From contig NZ_CP040781.1 of assembly GCF_013463155.1 (NCBI RefSeq), positions 992,001 to 1,056,000 of the forward strand: a DNA stretch of 64,000 nt, in the 5' to 3' direction. The position numbers were made by a program, and so were the translations under genes. The stretch's first letter is position 1; every line of letters begins with the position of its first letter. This document shows, in pieces, positions 12,408 through 22,085 of the stretch. This stretch comes from Staphylococcus sp. 17KM0847 (GTDB lineage: Bacteria > Bacillota > Bacilli > Staphylococcales > Staphylococcaceae). Under the pieces are notes generated by a model that was given only the letters and a program-made list of their open reading frames with translations, did not search any database and was not told the origin of the DNA.

Positions 12408-13264
12408 TTGATGCACTTGTGAATTTTGAATTTATTAGATATTCTCTAATCAGTGGGATTTTAATCGGTTTAATTGCACCATTGATTGGAACATTTATTG
12501 TAGTGAGGCGATTATCACTAATTGCTGATGCGATTAGTCATGTTACATTAGGTGGTATATCGTTTGGTATGTTTTTAATTTCGGCTATTCCTTTATTTGT
12601 AAATATCAACCCAATTTGGACGGGGATATTATTTGCAATAATTGGTGCATTATTAATTGAAAAGTTGCGTACATCATATAAAAACTATCAAGAAATTGCA
12701 ATTCCTATTATTATGAGTACAGGTATTGGTTTGAGTGCGATTTTTATCTCACTTGCAGATGGTTTTAATCAAGAGTTAGTTGGTTTATTGTTCGGCTCAA
12801 TTAGTGCTGTATCATTGAGTGACCTCATTACGATTATTGTTATCTCAATACTTGTATTATTGTTTATTTTACTTTTCTATAAAGAACTTTTTATTTTGTC
12901 ATTTGATACAGAATACAGCCAAGTCATTGGTATACCTAAATGGATTCAATTTTTATTTATTATTATTGTGGCACTTGTCATCTCAGCATCTATGAGAGTG
13001 ATCGGTGTATTGTTAGTCAGCGCATTGATTACATTACCTGTTGCAATTGCGATGAGATGGACAAAGGGATTTAAACAATTTATAGCGATCAGCATTATCA
13101 TTGGTGAATTCGCTGTAATCGCAGGCTTGATCACAGCGTTTTATTTAAATATTTCTCCAGGTGGTATTATCGTTGTTATTCTTGTTTTATTATTATGTGC
13201 TACAATGCTATATCAGTCACTCATTAAAGTAAGAGGCAAAGGAGTGAAAAAAGATGCAAACTAG
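12404..13264 (+). CDS. znuB: Zinc ABC transporter permease
   Basis: Membrane subunit of the zinc importer, ABC-3 family, 286 aa with about eight hydrophobic segments. Family motifs include [17 protein letters not shown] near residue 40 and [19 protein letters not shown] near the C-terminus. ATG 12404 overlaps the znuC stop (ATGA); an in-frame TTG at 12395 lies deeper in znuC. Its own 3' end overlaps zur by 11 nt, so znuC-znuB-zur are translated as a coupled unit. Confidence 0.93.
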   Translation: MIDALVNFEFIRYSLISGILIGLIAPLIGTFIVVRRLSLIADAISHVTLGGISFGMFLISAIPLFVNINPIWTGILFAIIGALLIEKLRTSYKNYQEIAIPIIMSTGIGLSAIFISLADGFNQELVGLLFGSISAVSLSDLITIIVISILVLLFILLFYKELFILSFDTEYSQVIGIPKWIQFLFIIIVALVISASMRVIGVLLVSALITLPVAIAMRWTKGFKQFIAISIIIGEFAVIAGLITAFYLNISPGGIIVVILVLLLCATMLYQSLIKVRGKGVKKDAN

Positions 13265-13661
13265 TGAAGCGATTCAAATTTTAAAAGAGCAAGGTCATAA
13301 ATATACAGATAAACGTAAGGATATGATTGATATATTTGTGAATGAAGATAAATACATCAATGCTAAATCTATACAACAACAGATGAACGATACATATCCC
13401 GGTATTTCATTTGATACTATTTATCGTAATTTACATTTATTTAAAACATTAGGTATTATAGAAGGTACAGAATTAGAGGGTGAAATGAAGTTTAGAATTG
13501 CGTGTACAACGCATCATCATCATCATTTTATTTGTACATCTTGTGGTATAACCAAAGTGATTGATTACTGTCCAATGACTGAAATAAAAAAATCATTGCC
13601 TGAAGTAGAAATAGAAATGCACAAATTAGAAGTATATGGTATTTGTGAAAAATGTCGTTAA
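13254..13661 (+). CDS. zur: Zinc uptake regulator Zur (Fur family)
   Basis: Zn-dependent repressor, 135 aa. N-terminal winged helix ([25 protein letters not shown], written here by key residues FDTIYRN) and C-terminal dimerisation domain with the metal motif [13 protein letters not shown] and a second cysteine pair CEKC at the end, giving the structural Cys4 zinc site. Fusion of zur to a zinc ABC transporter operon supports Zur over Fur or PerR. Start ATG 13254 sits in the end of znuB after AGGAGTG. Confidence 0.93.
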   Translation: MQTSEAIQILKEQGHKYTDKRKDMIDIFVNEDKYINAKSIQQQMNDTYPGISFDTIYRNLHLFKTLGIIEGTELEGEMKFRIACTTHHHHHFICTSCGITKVIDYCPMTEIKKSLPEVEIEMHKLEVYGICEKCR

Positions 13662-13698
13662 AGTACAAGCAGTATAAAGTTGTACAGATATATAATTT

Positions 13699-13740
13699 TA
13701 AAAGTTTGTTTTCTAAAAGTTTTAGAAGACAAACTTTTAA
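13699..13740 (+). terminator. Terminator after zur
   Basis: AAAAGTTTGT-TTTCTAAAA pairs with TTTTAGAAGACAAACTTTT; a long, AT-rich hairpin 38 nt after the zur stop, followed by TAATTTTG. Confidence 0.7.
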
Positions 13741-13773
13741 TTTTGCTTTAATTCCTTTTATAAAATTTTTTCA

Positions 13774-13824
13774 TAAAAAAGCACTCCTAAAGGTTAGATT
13801 CTACGTCTAAACTTTGGAGTGTGT
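13774..13824 (-). terminator. Terminator of ispG
   Basis: On the minus strand CACTCCAAAGTTTAGA pairs with TCTAACCTTTAGGAGTG and is followed by CTTTTTT. It lies about 40 nt past the ispG stop. Confidence 0.8.
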
Positions 13825-13863
13825 ATCAGATTTGATTGTACTGATATCTCTTTTTGTTATTCT

Positions 13864-14967
13864 TTATTGTACAGCGCTACTTTTTTGATTAGTTTCCCAT
13901 TCTGCTGCAAGTTTATCAATTTCCATTTTAAGCTCGTCTACCATTGTTTCTTCCGGAACTTTTCGGACTGTCTTTCCTTTCATAAACAGAAGTCCTTCAC
14001 CTCTTGCACCCGCTATACCGATATCTGCTTCGCGTGCTTCACCGGGTCCATTGACTGCACAGCCTAAAACAGCAACTTTCAGTGGGACTTGCAGTTTTTC
14101 AATATAATCTTCTACTTCATTTGCAATAGAAATCAAATCTATTTCGATACGACCACAAGTAGGGCAAGCAATTAATGTTGCGGCGTTACTCGCAAGGCCA
14201 AATGCTTTCAATAACGATTTGGCAACTTTAACTTCTTCTACTGGATCTGCTGATAGTGATATACGACATGTGTTTCCAATACCTAATGCAAGAATTGCAC
14301 CTAAACCAGCTGAAGATTTAACTGTACCATTGAACAGCGTGCCACTTTCTGTAATACCGAGATGCAATGGATAATCAAACGCTTGTGCAGCTTTTGTGTA
14401 AGCCTCAATTGCTAAATTTACATCACTAGCTTTCATAGATACGATGATATCGTGGAAGTCAAGATCTTCCAAAATTTTAATATGGTGTAATGCACTTTCC
14501 ACCATACCATCTGCTGTTGGATAACCATATTTTTTTAAAATGTGTTTTTCTAATGAACCTGCATTTACACCGATACGGATCGGAATCCCTTTCTTTTTAC
14601 ATGCTTCTACAACAGCTTCTACTTTTTCGCGTCTTCCGATATTTCCGGGATTAATACGAATTTTATCCGCACCGTTCTCAATAGCAATCAATGCTAATTT
14701 ATAGTTAAAGTGGATATCGACTACGAGAGGGATATTGATTCGTGCTTTAATTTCTTTAATTGCATGTGCATCTTCTTCATTTGGGCATGCAACACGAACG
14801 ATTTGACAGCCTGCTTCTTCTAGTCGTTTAATCTCTGCAACAGTTGCTTCAACATCATGTGTTTTGGTTGTTGTCATACTTTGAATCACAACTTCATTTG
14901 CACCACCAATTGTTAGATCACCAACTTTGACAGGTCGTGTGTTTTTACGATGTGTAATTTCAGACAT
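13864..14967 (-). CDS. ispG: (E)-4-hydroxy-3-methylbut-2-enyl diphosphate synthase (IspG/GcpE)
   Basis: Penultimate MEP-pathway enzyme: converts MEcPP to HMBPP. 367 aa, the bacterial short form: TIM barrel ([17 protein letters not shown] near the N-terminus) plus a C-terminal [4Fe-4S] domain with ACPTCGR and [11 protein letters not shown] supplying three Cys and a conserved Glu. ATG 14967 ([10 protein letters not shown]) follows AGGAGTTTCTAAC; 18 more in-frame residues upstream (from 15021) look non-coding. A good promoter is at 15043-15072. It is absent from S. aureus and acts just before IspH encoded at 7.8 kb. Confidence 0.96.
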   Translation of the reverse strand: MSEITHRKNTRPVKVGDLTIGGANEVVIQSMTTTKTHDVEATVAEIKRLEEAGCQIVRVACPNEEDAHAIKEIKARINIPLVVDIHFNYKLALIAIENGADKIRINPGNIGRREKVEAVVEACKKKGIPIRIGVNAGSLEKHILKKYGYPTADGMVESALHHIKILEDLDFHDIIVSMKASDVNLAIEAYTKAAQAFDYPLHLGITESGTLFNGTVKSSAGLGAILALGIGNTCRISLSADPVEEVKVAKSLLKAFGLASNAATLIACPTCGRIEIDLISIANEVEDYIEKLQVPLKVAVLGCAVNGPGEAREADIGIAGARGEGLLFMKGKTVRKVPEETMVDELKMEIDKLAAEWETNQKSSAVQ

Positions 14968-15318
14968 GTTAGAAACTCCTTTATAACGAAATTTATATTG
15001 AAAATGCACTTTGTTCGGCAATCTTTTTCAACGTTATTACATATTATATCATCAGCAGACGTGTATATTCAAAACAATGAACTGTTTCATTCAAAAAATC
15101 GTCAAATATTGAAGTAATATAAAAGTAAAGGTTTTTAATGATTGGAAATCTTAATAAGTAAAATGTTTAAATCCATACTATTATGGATAAAGAAAAGTAT
15201 ATCGTTATTCCTGAAATTATTGTAATGCAAGGATAACCGAGTAAGCAGATTTATTGTATCATCAAAGAAAGAATTGTTAGAATATAATCGGAATCAATAA
15301 TTAGGAGGATGATTAATT
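14968..15318. other. 351-nt divergent intergenic region ispG/sodA
   Basis: No gene is seen. It holds the ispG promoter on the minus strand and, close to sodA, a TATAAT (15283-15288) without a convincing -35, followed by AGGAGG (15303-15308) for sodA. No clear PerR operator is recognised. Confidence 0.5.
15043..15072 (-). promoter_or_regulatory. SigA promoter of ispG
   Basis: On the minus strand TTGAAT (15072-15067), 18-nt spacer, TATAAT (15048-15043), 76 nt before the ispG start. Confidence 0.55.
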
Positions 15319-15918
15319 ATGGCTTTTGAATTACCTAAACTACCTTATGCTTATGATGCATTAGAACCACACTTCGACAAAGAAACTATGGAAATCCACC
15401 ATACAAAGCATCATAACACATACGTTACAAAATTAAATGCTGCTGTTGAAGGTACAGAATTTGAGACAAAATCAATTGAAGACCTTGTGAAAAACTTAAA
15501 TGATGTGCCGGAAGATAAAAGAACTGCTGTTCGAAACAACGGTGGCGGTCATTTAAACCATTCATTGTTCTGGCAATTACTTACACCTCATTCAGAAGAA
15601 AAAGGTGAAGTCGTTGATAAAATCAAAGAACAGTGGGGCAGCTTAGATAGCTTTAAACAAGAATTTGCAGATAAAGCAGCTGCACGCTTTGGTTCTGGAT
15701 GGGCATGGCTCGTTGTTGATAATGACAAATTGGCGATTGTTACAACACCAAACCAAGATAACCCATTAACAGATGGTCAAACACCACTTTTAGGACTTGA
15801 TGTTTGGGAACATGCTTATTACCTTAAATATCAAAACAAACGTCCGGATTATATCAATGCATTCTGGAATGTTGTAAATTGGGAAAAAGTAGACGAGTTA
15901 TACCAAGCTGCAAAATAA
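15319..15918 (+). CDS. sodA: Superoxide dismutase (Mn/Fe family)
   Basis: Dismutates superoxide in the cytoplasm. 199 aa with metal ligands H27, H81, D161 and H165 ([13 protein letters not shown]), and [11 protein letters not shown] at residues 75-85. The residues look like the SodA (Mn) type, but Mn, Fe or cambialistic use cannot be told from sequence by eye. ATG 15319 follows TTAGGAGGA. Monocistronic, between its own -10 element and a strong terminator. Confidence 0.96.
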   Translation: MAFELPKLPYAYDALEPHFDKETMEIHHTKHHNTYVTKLNAAVEGTEFETKSIEDLVKNLNDVPEDKRTAVRNNGGGHLNHSLFWQLLTPHSEEKGEVVDKIKEQWGSLDSFKQEFADKAAARFGSGWAWLVVDNDKLAIVTTPNQDNPLTDGQTPLLGLDVWEHAYYLKYQNKRPDYINAFWNVVNWEKVDELYQAAK

Positions 15919-15936
15919 TATAAGTTATTTATTTTA

Positions 15937-15966
15937 GAAAGTGAGGACATACCTCACTTTCTTTTT
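15937..15966 (+). terminator. Terminator after sodA
   Basis: GAAAGTGAGG and CCTCACTTTC form a perfect 10-bp stem with loop ACATA-type bases, followed by TTTTTT. Confidence 0.88.
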
Positions 15967-16112
15967 TATACATAGACAAAACACGAATCTTTGAGCTATT
16001 CTTTATTTTTAAGTTAAAAATATTGTTACTTTTTCTCATAAAATATTAGCCAAATGGCTGATAATCATATATCATTTTAAGAAGAAAACTGTGCGAATAG
16101 AGGTAGGTTGTG

Positions 16113-18155
16113 TTGTTAAAACGTTTAAAAGAGAAAACAAATGATGAAAAAATACGCAATCAAATGAATAAGCGTATTAATTTTATCTTTGCACTTGTTA
16201 TTTTTGCTTTTGTAGCCATTGTTTTAAGGCTGGGATACCTTCAAATTGCGCAAGGTTCACATTATAATCAAATGATTCGTGAGAGTGAAAATGTCACAGT
16301 CAATGAATCTGTCCCTAGAGGCCGTATATTAGATCGAAATGGCAATGTAATTGTTGATAATGCCTCCAAAAAAGCGATTACTTATACAAGAGGTAAGAAA
16401 ACAAATCAACAAGAAATATTAGATACCGCACATAAGCTCGCAAAAATCATTAAAATGGATACTGAAAAAATCACTGAACGAGATAAAAAAGATTTTTGGA
16501 TTACGCAACATTCAGATGAAGCACAAAAGCGTATGAAGAAAGAGCTAGAACTTTATAAAAACGGTGATATTTCACAAGAAGATTATGATGAGCAGCTTAG
16601 AAATAAAGTATCAAGTAAGGATCTTGACCAACTCAGTAAAAAAGACTTACAAGTATTGGCAATTTATCGCGAAATGATGCAGGGGAGCACACTGAGTCCA
16701 CGTACAATTAAAAATAAAGGTGTGACGGATAAAGAGTATGCTGCTGTGTCTCAACAACTTTCTAAATTGCCGGGTGTAAATACCACAATGGATTGGGATC
16801 GCAAATATCCTTATGGTGACTCATTAAGAGGGATTTTAGGACGCGTTTCAACACCTGAAGAGGGACTTCCTAAAGAACTAACAGACTATTATCTTTCTAA
16901 AGGATATTCACGAAATGACCGTGTGGGTAAAGGATATTTAGAGTTTCAATATGAGAGTATTTTACGTGGCAAGAAAAAAGAAATGCGCTATACAACAGAT
17001 AAGTCAGGTGCCATTATCGATTCAGAAGTTGTGAATGAAGGTTCACGTGGAGATGACCTGGTCTTAACAATTGACATGAAGCTTCAACAAAAAGCCGAAG
17101 AATACTTAGAACGAAATATTAGCAAGTTACGCTCTGAAGGTGCAACAGACATGGATTCAGCATTGCTTGTTGTTCAAGACCCGAACAATGGTGATATTTT
17201 AGCAATGGCAGGAAAACAAATTGATAAAGACGGTAGCCTAACAGACTTTGATATTGGTACGTTCACGACACAATACGCTGTGGGGTCTTCTATCAAGGGG
17301 GGTACATTATTAGCAGGCTATCAAAACAATGTGATTCACCCCGGTGATGTTATGGTGGATGAGCCATTAACGTTTCAAGGAGGGCTAACAAAACGATCGT
17401 ATTTTAACAAAAACGGTAGCCGTCAAATTACGGATACACAAGCGCTGATGCATTCGTCTAACGTATATATGTTTAAAACGGCTTTAAAAATTGCTGGGAT
17501 TGATTATACACCGGGTATGGCATTACCCCAAGATGTTACAATAGCAGGTCAAAAATTACGCAAAGGATTAAATCAAGTTGGGCTTGGTGTGAAAACAGGG
17601 ATTGATTTACCGAATGAAGTTACAGGTCAAATCGAACCATTGAAAGATAATCCGGGTAACTATTTGGATTTAGCGATTGGTCAGTATGATACATATACAC
17701 CGCTTCAATTAGCACAATATGTCTCAACAATTGCTAATGATGGCTATAGAATTCAACCACATATCGGTAAAGAAATTCGTAAAGCTACACGTAACGATGA
17801 GCTTGGTCCGATCAAACATAAAATTACAGGTAAAGTTTTAAACCGTGTAAATAATAAGCCAGAAGCGTTACAGCAAATACAAAAAGGATTTGATATGGCT
17901 TTTAATGAAAGTGATGGAACAGGCTATCAAAGTTTTAGTAAGACTAAAGTACGCTCTGCAGGCAAAACAGGAACAGCAGAAGTTTTCCAAGATGGTGAGC
18001 CACGTGTTAATTCTACATATGTAGGTTATGCACCTGCTGATGATCCACAACTTGCTTTTTCGATCGTGTATACAAATCAACCCGTACCAGAACCATGGTT
18101 AAATGGCGGAGACTTAGGTCGAGATATTATTAATTATTATTTCTCTTCTAATTAA
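16113..18155 (+). CDS. pbp3: Penicillin-binding protein 3 (class B transpeptidase)
   Basis: Membrane-anchored peptidoglycan transpeptidase. One N-terminal membrane helix (about residues 22-42), a PBP dimer domain starting at ESVPRGRILDRNG, and a transpeptidase domain with SxxK in GSSIKG (Ser about 392), SSN in MHSSNVYMFK and KTGTAE near 618. Alignment from memory fits S. aureus PBP3 along the whole length (680 aa here). TTG 16113 (MLKRLKEK) is preferred, with AGAGGTAGG upstream; GTG 16110 is the alternative. Separate from sodA and rpmG units. No mecA-like features. Confidence 0.94.
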   Translation: MLKRLKEKTNDEKIRNQMNKRINFIFALVIFAFVAIVLRLGYLQIAQGSHYNQMIRESENVTVNESVPRGRILDRNGNVIVDNASKKAITYTRGKKTNQQEILDTAHKLAKIIKMDTEKITERDKKDFWITQHSDEAQKRMKKELELYKNGDISQEDYDEQLRNKVSSKDLDQLSKKDLQVLAIYREMMQGSTLSPRTIKNKGVTDKEYAAVSQQLSKLPGVNTTMDWDRKYPYGDSLRGILGRVSTPEEGLPKELTDYYLSKGYSRNDRVGKGYLEFQYESILRGKKKEMRYTTDKSGAIIDSEVVNEGSRGDDLVLTIDMKLQQKAEEYLERNISKLRSEGATDMDSALLVVQDPNNGDILAMAGKQIDKDGSLTDFDIGTFTTQYAVGSSIKGGTLLAGYQNNVIHPGDVMVDEPLTFQGGLTKRSYFNKNGSRQITDTQALMHSSNVYMFKTALKIAGIDYTPGMALPQDVTIAGQKLRKGLNQVGLGVKTGIDLPNEVTGQIEPLKDNPGNYLDLAIGQYDTYTPLQLAQYVSTIANDGYRIQPHIGKEIRKATRNDELGPIKHKITGKVLNRVNNKPEALQQIQKGFDMAFNESDGTGYQSFSKTKVRSAGKTGTAEVFQDGEPRVNSTYVGYAPADDPQLAFSIVYTNQPVPEPWLNGGDLGRDIINYYFSSN

Positions 18156-18283
18156 GGCATAGATACATTCATCTTATCCGTTGATTTTTAAGTGTTAATA
18201 TCATAAAGTTTACAAATCAAAACACCTTTAGTGATAAAGTTTGCCTTATTTTTTGGAACGATTCATCTTATAATAAATAATAC

Positions 18284-18312
18284 TTTGCAATTTAAATAGA
18301 AAATGGTATGAT
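18284..18312 (+). promoter_or_regulatory. SigA promoter of rpmG
   Basis: TTTGCA, 17-nt spacer, TATGAT; 40 nt before the rpmG start. Good match to consensus. Confidence 0.7.
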
Positions 18313-18351
18313 AATAAAGTCGTATTTTGAAGAAAGATTAGGAGGGGTAAT

Positions 18352-18501
18352 ATGCGCGTAAACGTAACGCTTGCATGTACAGAATGTGGAGATCGTAACT
18401 ATATCTCTACAAAAAATAAGCGAAATAACCCAGAACGTATCGAAATGAAAAAATTCTGTGCACGTGATAATAAACAAACATTACACCGTGAAACAAAATA
18501 A
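18352..18501 (+). CDS. rpmG: Ribosomal protein bL33
   Basis: 49 aa, [17 protein letters not shown] at the N-terminus and TLHRETK at the C-terminus, the bL33 signature. ATG follows TTAGGAGGGG. The first zinc-ribbon pair CTEC is present but the second half reads FCARDN, with only one Cys, so the site is incomplete compared with the four-Cys (C+) paralogue. This looks like the usual state of this staphylococcal copy. Own promoter and terminator. Confidence 0.96.
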   Translation: MRVNVTLACTECGDRNYISTKNKRNNPERIEMKKFCARDNKQTLHRETK

Positions 18502-18511
18502 TTTAATCTTG

Positions 18512-18548
18512 GGCTAGGACAACGATATGTGTGTTCTAGCCACTTTTT
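18512..18548 (+). terminator. Terminator after rpmG
   Basis: GGCTAGGACA pairs with TGTTCTAGCC (one G-U) and is followed by ACTTTTT. Confidence 0.82.
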
Positions 18549-18653
18549 ATAAAATTTTCCACTACAAAATATATTTAATTCGTTTTATAATTAGAATGAG
18601 ATGACAACTAGACAGAAGCAACAATCGTCATTTTCGAAAGGAGGTGTTGAATG

Positions 18654-18749
18654 ATGGCAGAGAAAAAAGGTTCTATTTCTGGACGCGTCATTGAAACAGC
18701 TGAAGGTAAAATCAAAGGGACAGTAAAAGATACGACTGAGAAAAAATAA
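18654..18749 (+). CDS. Uncharacterised 31-aa basic small protein
   Basis: Frame MAEKKGSISGRVIET through VKDTTEKK, 31 aa, ten Lys and one Arg. The ribosome site AAAGGAGGTG is near perfect, 5-8 nt before two adjacent ATGs (18651 is an alternative start). It has a TATAAT at 18586-18591 upstream and a strong terminator after it, so it looks like an independent, translated unit. The repeated G-x-I/V-x-x-T pattern (SGRVIETAEG, KIKGTVKDT) suggests a short amphipathic repeat. I do not recognise a family and give no function. Confidence 0.65.
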   Translation: MAEKKGSISGRVIETAEGKIKGTVKDTTEKK

Positions 18750-18774
18750 TCCGTATCAACAGAGTTGAGTCACT

Positions 18775-18817
18775 AACCCATCATTGTGTATGTTATTCTA
18801 CGCGATGATGGGTTTTT
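18775..18817 (+). terminator. Terminator after the 31-aa ORF
   Basis: AACCCATCAT pairs with ATGATGGGTT around a loop of about 22 nt, followed by six T. Confidence 0.87.
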
Positions 18818-18841
18818 TAAATATAATCAACAGCGATACTC

Positions 18842-18870
18842 ATGACACTGGCACAACTCCACGTTATAAT
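18842..18870 (+). promoter_or_regulatory. SigA promoter of the cyclo-ligase/yqg operon
   Basis: ATGACA, 17-nt spacer, TATAAT. The transcription start would be near 18877, ruling out a start codon at 18842 for the following gene. Confidence 0.75.
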
Positions 18871-18895
18871 AGAGAAAAGAATGGGGGATTGTAGT

Positions 18896-19435
18896 ATGAC
18901 AAAAAAAGAGATAAGACAGCATGTATTAAAAAGTATGAAACAGCTGGAAGGTCATCAAAAACAGCAAGCTGACCAATGGTTGCGTCAACAGCTTTTTAAT
19001 CACCCAAAATATCAACAAGCACAAAAGATAGGTATCGTATTGTCGATGCCGCACGAAGTCCATACAGATCCAATCATTTTACATATTATGCAACACGGTA
19101 AGCAAGTGTATGTACCCGCAACGACATATTACAAAAAGACAATGAACTTTCAACAGCTTGTACATTTATCACAAGTTTCAATAGATGAAAAAGGTATTCG
19201 CTATGTCGATGAGGAGACACCGATTGATAATCAGTTAGATCTTGTTATTGTACCGGGCGTTGCATTTAATAGAGAAGGGTACCGAATTGGTTACGGGGGC
19301 GGATATTTTGATCGTTTCCTAAGCCATTATCAGCCCGCAACACTTAGTTTAGTTTACGATATTCAAATAAGAGAAGATTTACCTATCGCCTCTCATGACT
19401 ATCCAGTAGCAGAACTAATTATTGCAAAAACATAA
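18896..19435 (+). CDS. yqgN: 5-formyltetrahydrofolate cyclo-ligase
   Basis: Converts 5-formyl-THF to 5,10-methenyl-THF with ATP. 179 aa from ATG 18896 (MTKKEIRQHVLK), preceded by GGGGGAT. C-terminal family signature IVPGVAFNREGYRIGYGGGYFDRFL, seen here as PGVAFN and GYGGGYYD-type GYGGGYFDR, gives the nucleotide-binding loop. First gene of a run into the rhomboid protease, yqgQ, glcK and yqgV, the Bacillus yqg order. Confidence 0.94.
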   Translation: MTKKEIRQHVLKSMKQLEGHQKQQADQWLRQQLFNHPKYQQAQKIGIVLSMPHEVHTDPIILHIMQHGKQVYVPATTYYKKTMNFQQLVHLSQVSIDEKGIRYVDEETPIDNQLDLVIVPGVAFNREGYRIGYGGGYFDRFLSHYQPATLSLVYDIQIREDLPIASHDYPVAELIIAKT

Positions 19436-19455
19436 TCATATCGTGGAGGATTGAC

Positions 19456-20895
19456 ATGACTGACGAAAAATATTTATGGAAAGTAAGTTATATATGGATA
19501 CGCTATTACCATTATCATTGTGTCCATTATGATAAAGAACGAGGAGAGGTATGGTTAGCCCATAAGCAAAAGCAGCATATGGTTATTTTTAAGCAAGGTA
19601 ACTTTACAACACAAGAATTAGAATTTGAAAAACAACGTATATTAGAACATCAAGAATCTGTCAACGCTTATCTATCAATGTCTATTCAGTGCTACGATGT
19701 TTATGTTTTGACCGATAAAGCATTTAATCCTGTTGTATTCAATCAGCAGGAGCCCATTAAAATAAAATTTCATGCTATCGATCAGCTGGGGCAATTTTCT
19801 AAAAAAATGGCACATCCTATTGCAAAATGGCAATTATTGCGTCAAGATCATCACCCTTCTACTTTTTATCAGCGCCGTGTGTTAAATGGCAATATTATTG
19901 AGCAGGCGATGTACCAATTCACACCTGTCACGTATAGTCTTATTGGAATAAATCTTTTGGTATGGTTGATTATTACTTTCTTCTTACCACATCGTTCAGA
20001 TATAGAGATTATTAACTTGGGCGCTTTGGCACATTTTAATGTTGTACATGGTGAGTGGTATCGTCTCTTTTCATCTATGTTCCTACATTTAGATATAGAA
20101 CATTTAATTTTGAATATGATGTCGCTCTATATATTTGGTAAACTTTTGGAATCGCATATACATTCACTTAAAACATTAGGTATTTATCTGTTATCTGGTC
20201 TAATTGGCAATATATTTTCTTTAGCACTGATTACAGCAAGTTTTTCTGTCGGAGCAAGTGGTGCAATCTTTGGTTTACTTGGTGGGCTTATCGCGTTAGT
20301 AATGATCAGTCAACGTTACACTCGAAAAACAGCTATGCAACTTATTATTGCAGCTGTATTTATGGCTGTGATCACCTTGCTTGTGCGAAATGTTAATATT
20401 GTTGCACACTTAGGGGGATTATTAGGGGGACTCGTTACAGTCTACCTTGGCTATTACTTTCAAATGTTTAAAAAGAGATTTTATATCATTTTAGCATTGA
20501 CAGTGGTACTTATTATGGGTTTAATTATTAAAATTTTTATAACACCGAGTGAAAATATCTACAATCAAATCATTCAAGATCAAATGAAAAATAATAACTA
20601 TAACGAAGCCAAACATATGGTGAGTCAAACCATTGATAACAACTATGCAGATGATAGTACTTATTATCTTTCTGGTATGATTATTGCCGCACAAGATTCA
20701 AAAGCTGAAGCAATAGCTGAGTGGGAGCGTGGCTTGAAGTTACACCCAGAGTCTATACAGTTGAACTATATTATGGCAGTTGCTAACCGTTCATTAGGTG
20801 ATCAAAAAAGCGCACGTCAATATATTAAAAAAGCTGCACACTATGCTCCAAATAACGATAATATAAAAACTTTAAAACAAGAACTGGATGAGTAA
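19456..20895 (+). CDS. gluP: Rhomboid intramembrane serine protease with TPR tail
   Basis: 479 aa in three parts: a cytoplasmic N-terminal domain (1-165), a rhomboid core with about six or seven membrane segments (175-360) and a C-terminal TPR-like domain (380-479). The catalytic dyad is Ser268 in GASGAIFGLLGG and His318 in VAHLGGLLGG; HLDIEHLILNMMSLYIFG is the second-helix motif. In Bacillus GluP/YqgP cleaves the Mg transporter MgtE; the substrate here is unknown. It lies 20 nt after the cyclo-ligase and 2 nt before yqgQ. Confidence 0.93.
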   Translation: MTDEKYLWKVSYIWIRYYHYHCVHYDKERGEVWLAHKQKQHMVIFKQGNFTTQELEFEKQRILEHQESVNAYLSMSIQCYDVYVLTDKAFNPVVFNQQEPIKIKFHAIDQLGQFSKKMAHPIAKWQLLRQDHHPSTFYQRRVLNGNIIEQAMYQFTPVTYSLIGINLLVWLIITFFLPHRSDIEIINLGALAHFNVVHGEWYRLFSSMFLHLDIEHLILNMMSLYIFGKLLESHIHSLKTLGIYLLSGLIGNIFSLALITASFSVGASGAIFGLLGGLIALVMISQRYTRKTAMQLIIAAVFMAVITLLVRNVNIVAHLGGLLGGLVTVYLGYYFQMFKKRFYIILALTVVLIMGLIIKIFITPSENIYNQIIQDQMKNNNYNEAKHMVSQTIDNNYADDSTYYLSGMIIAAQDSKAEAIAEWERGLKLHPESIQLNYIMAVANRSLGDQKSARQYIKKAAHYAPNNDNIKTLKQELDE

Positions 20896-20897
20896 AC

Positions 20898-21101
20898 ATG
20901 CAGACAAAATTAACAACTTTTTATGATGTACAACAACTTTTAAAAAAATTTGGTTTTATTATTTATTTTGATGATAAAAGCGATATGTTAGAAATGATGG
21001 AGCAAGAACTCAAAGATTTATATAAGCATCAATTGATTTCTCAAGAGATTTTTTTGCAGTCTAGGCATATCATCAACCAAAGAAGGATGGATCGAGCATG
21101 A
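20898..21101 (+). CDS. yqgQ: YqgQ family protein (DUF910)
   Basis: 67-aa small helical protein of unknown function, with [18 protein letters not shown] at the N-terminus typical of YqgQ. It is always found between the rhomboid gene and glucokinase in Bacillales, and its stop overlaps the glcK ATG (ATGA), so it is translated in the same unit. No catalytic residues can be named. Confidence 0.88.
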   Translation: MQTKLTTFYDVQQLLKKFGFIIYFDDKSDMLEMMEQELKDLYKHQLISQEIFLQSRHIINQRRMDRA

Positions 21102-22078
21102 GGGGAAAAATAATATTGGCAGTAGATATTGGAGGCACAACTTGTAAGTTAGGTATTTTTGATGAGACATTAACACGTTTGGCAAAGTGGTCTATCAAAA
21201 CAGATACATCAGATCCAACCGGAGTTGTCTTACTAAAAAAAATTCATGAGGCTTTTCGAGAACAGTGTGAAGTGTTAAATTATAATATAGAGGATGCAGT
21301 AGGTATGGGTATCGGTGTTCCGGGACCTGTATCATTTGAGGCGGGTATTGTACACGGTGCGATTAATTTAAATTGGTCAGATGATGTGAATGTTGTAAGA
21401 CTCATGCAATCATTTGTGGAATGTCCAGTAGTTGTTGATAATGATGCCAATATTGCTGCACTTGGTGAAAAGTTTTTAGGTGCAGGCCAAAATGAAGCAA
21501 ATATTGTCGCTATTACTTTAGGTACGGGTGTCGGTGGAGGTATAATTGCCAATCATCAAATCATACATGGTCACAATGGTTCAGGTGCAGAACTCGGACA
21601 TATACGTGTGGATCACGATCAGCGCTTTAGTTGTAATTGTGGTAAGTCTGGTTGCATTGAGACCGTCGCATCGGCAACAGGTATTGTTAATCTGGCGCTA
21701 TTTTATTATCCTAAATTAGCACTTCAATCAATGGTGCTTCCATATATTGAAAAAGGTACACTCACTGCTAAAGAAATATTTGATGCAGCTAAAGTGGGTG
21801 ATTCATTTTGTCTCTTTATTGTAGAAAAAGCAGCACGGTATATTGCTTATCTTGCAAGTATTTTGAGTGTTACAACCAACCCAAAGTATATTATTTTAGG
21901 TGGAGGTGTGTCAGAAGCAGGTGATATTTTAATTGAAAATGTTAAAGAAGCATATCATCAGCTCACATTTAAACCCGCACAAAAAGATACACATATCGTT
22001 CGTGCAGCATTAGGTAATGAAGCGGGTATTGTTGGTGCTGCAGGATTAATCAAAACATATATTTTAAACAAGGAGTAG
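21098..22078 (+). CDS. glcK: Glucokinase, ROK family
   Basis: Phosphorylates glucose to glucose-6-phosphate with ATP. 326 aa; ATP-binding [16 protein letters not shown] at the N-terminus, GVPGPV, the ROK signature in LGTGVGGG and GAELGHI, and the zinc-binding [14 protein letters not shown]. No HTH domain, so an enzyme and not a ROK repressor. It starts inside the yqgQ stop. Its product feeds the pentose phosphate enzymes encoded at 55-59 kb. Confidence 0.95.
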   Translation: MRGKIILAVDIGGTTCKLGIFDETLTRLAKWSIKTDTSDPTGVVLLKKIHEAFREQCEVLNYNIEDAVGMGIGVPGPVSFEAGIVHGAINLNWSDDVNVVRLMQSFVECPVVVDNDANIAALGEKFLGAGQNEANIVAITLGTGVGGGIIANHQIIHGHNGSGAELGHIRVDHDQRFSCNCGKSGCIETVASATGIVNLALFYYPKLALQSMVLPYIEKGTLTAKEIFDAAKVGDSFCLFIVEKAARYIAYLASILSVTTNPKYIILGGGVSEAGDILIENVKEAYHQLTFKPAQKDTHIVRAALGNEAGIVGAAGLIKTYILNKE

Positions 22079-22085
22079 ATACGTT

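Noticed and set aside
13819..14067. 82-codon Cys/Phe-rich plus-strand frame over the ispG 3' end
   Set aside because: Composition is that of an antisense shadow of ispG, and it begins within the ispG terminator.
15241..15300. Full sodA promoter or PerR operator
   Set aside because: TATAAT is present but no acceptable -35 or PerR-type palindrome could be matched.
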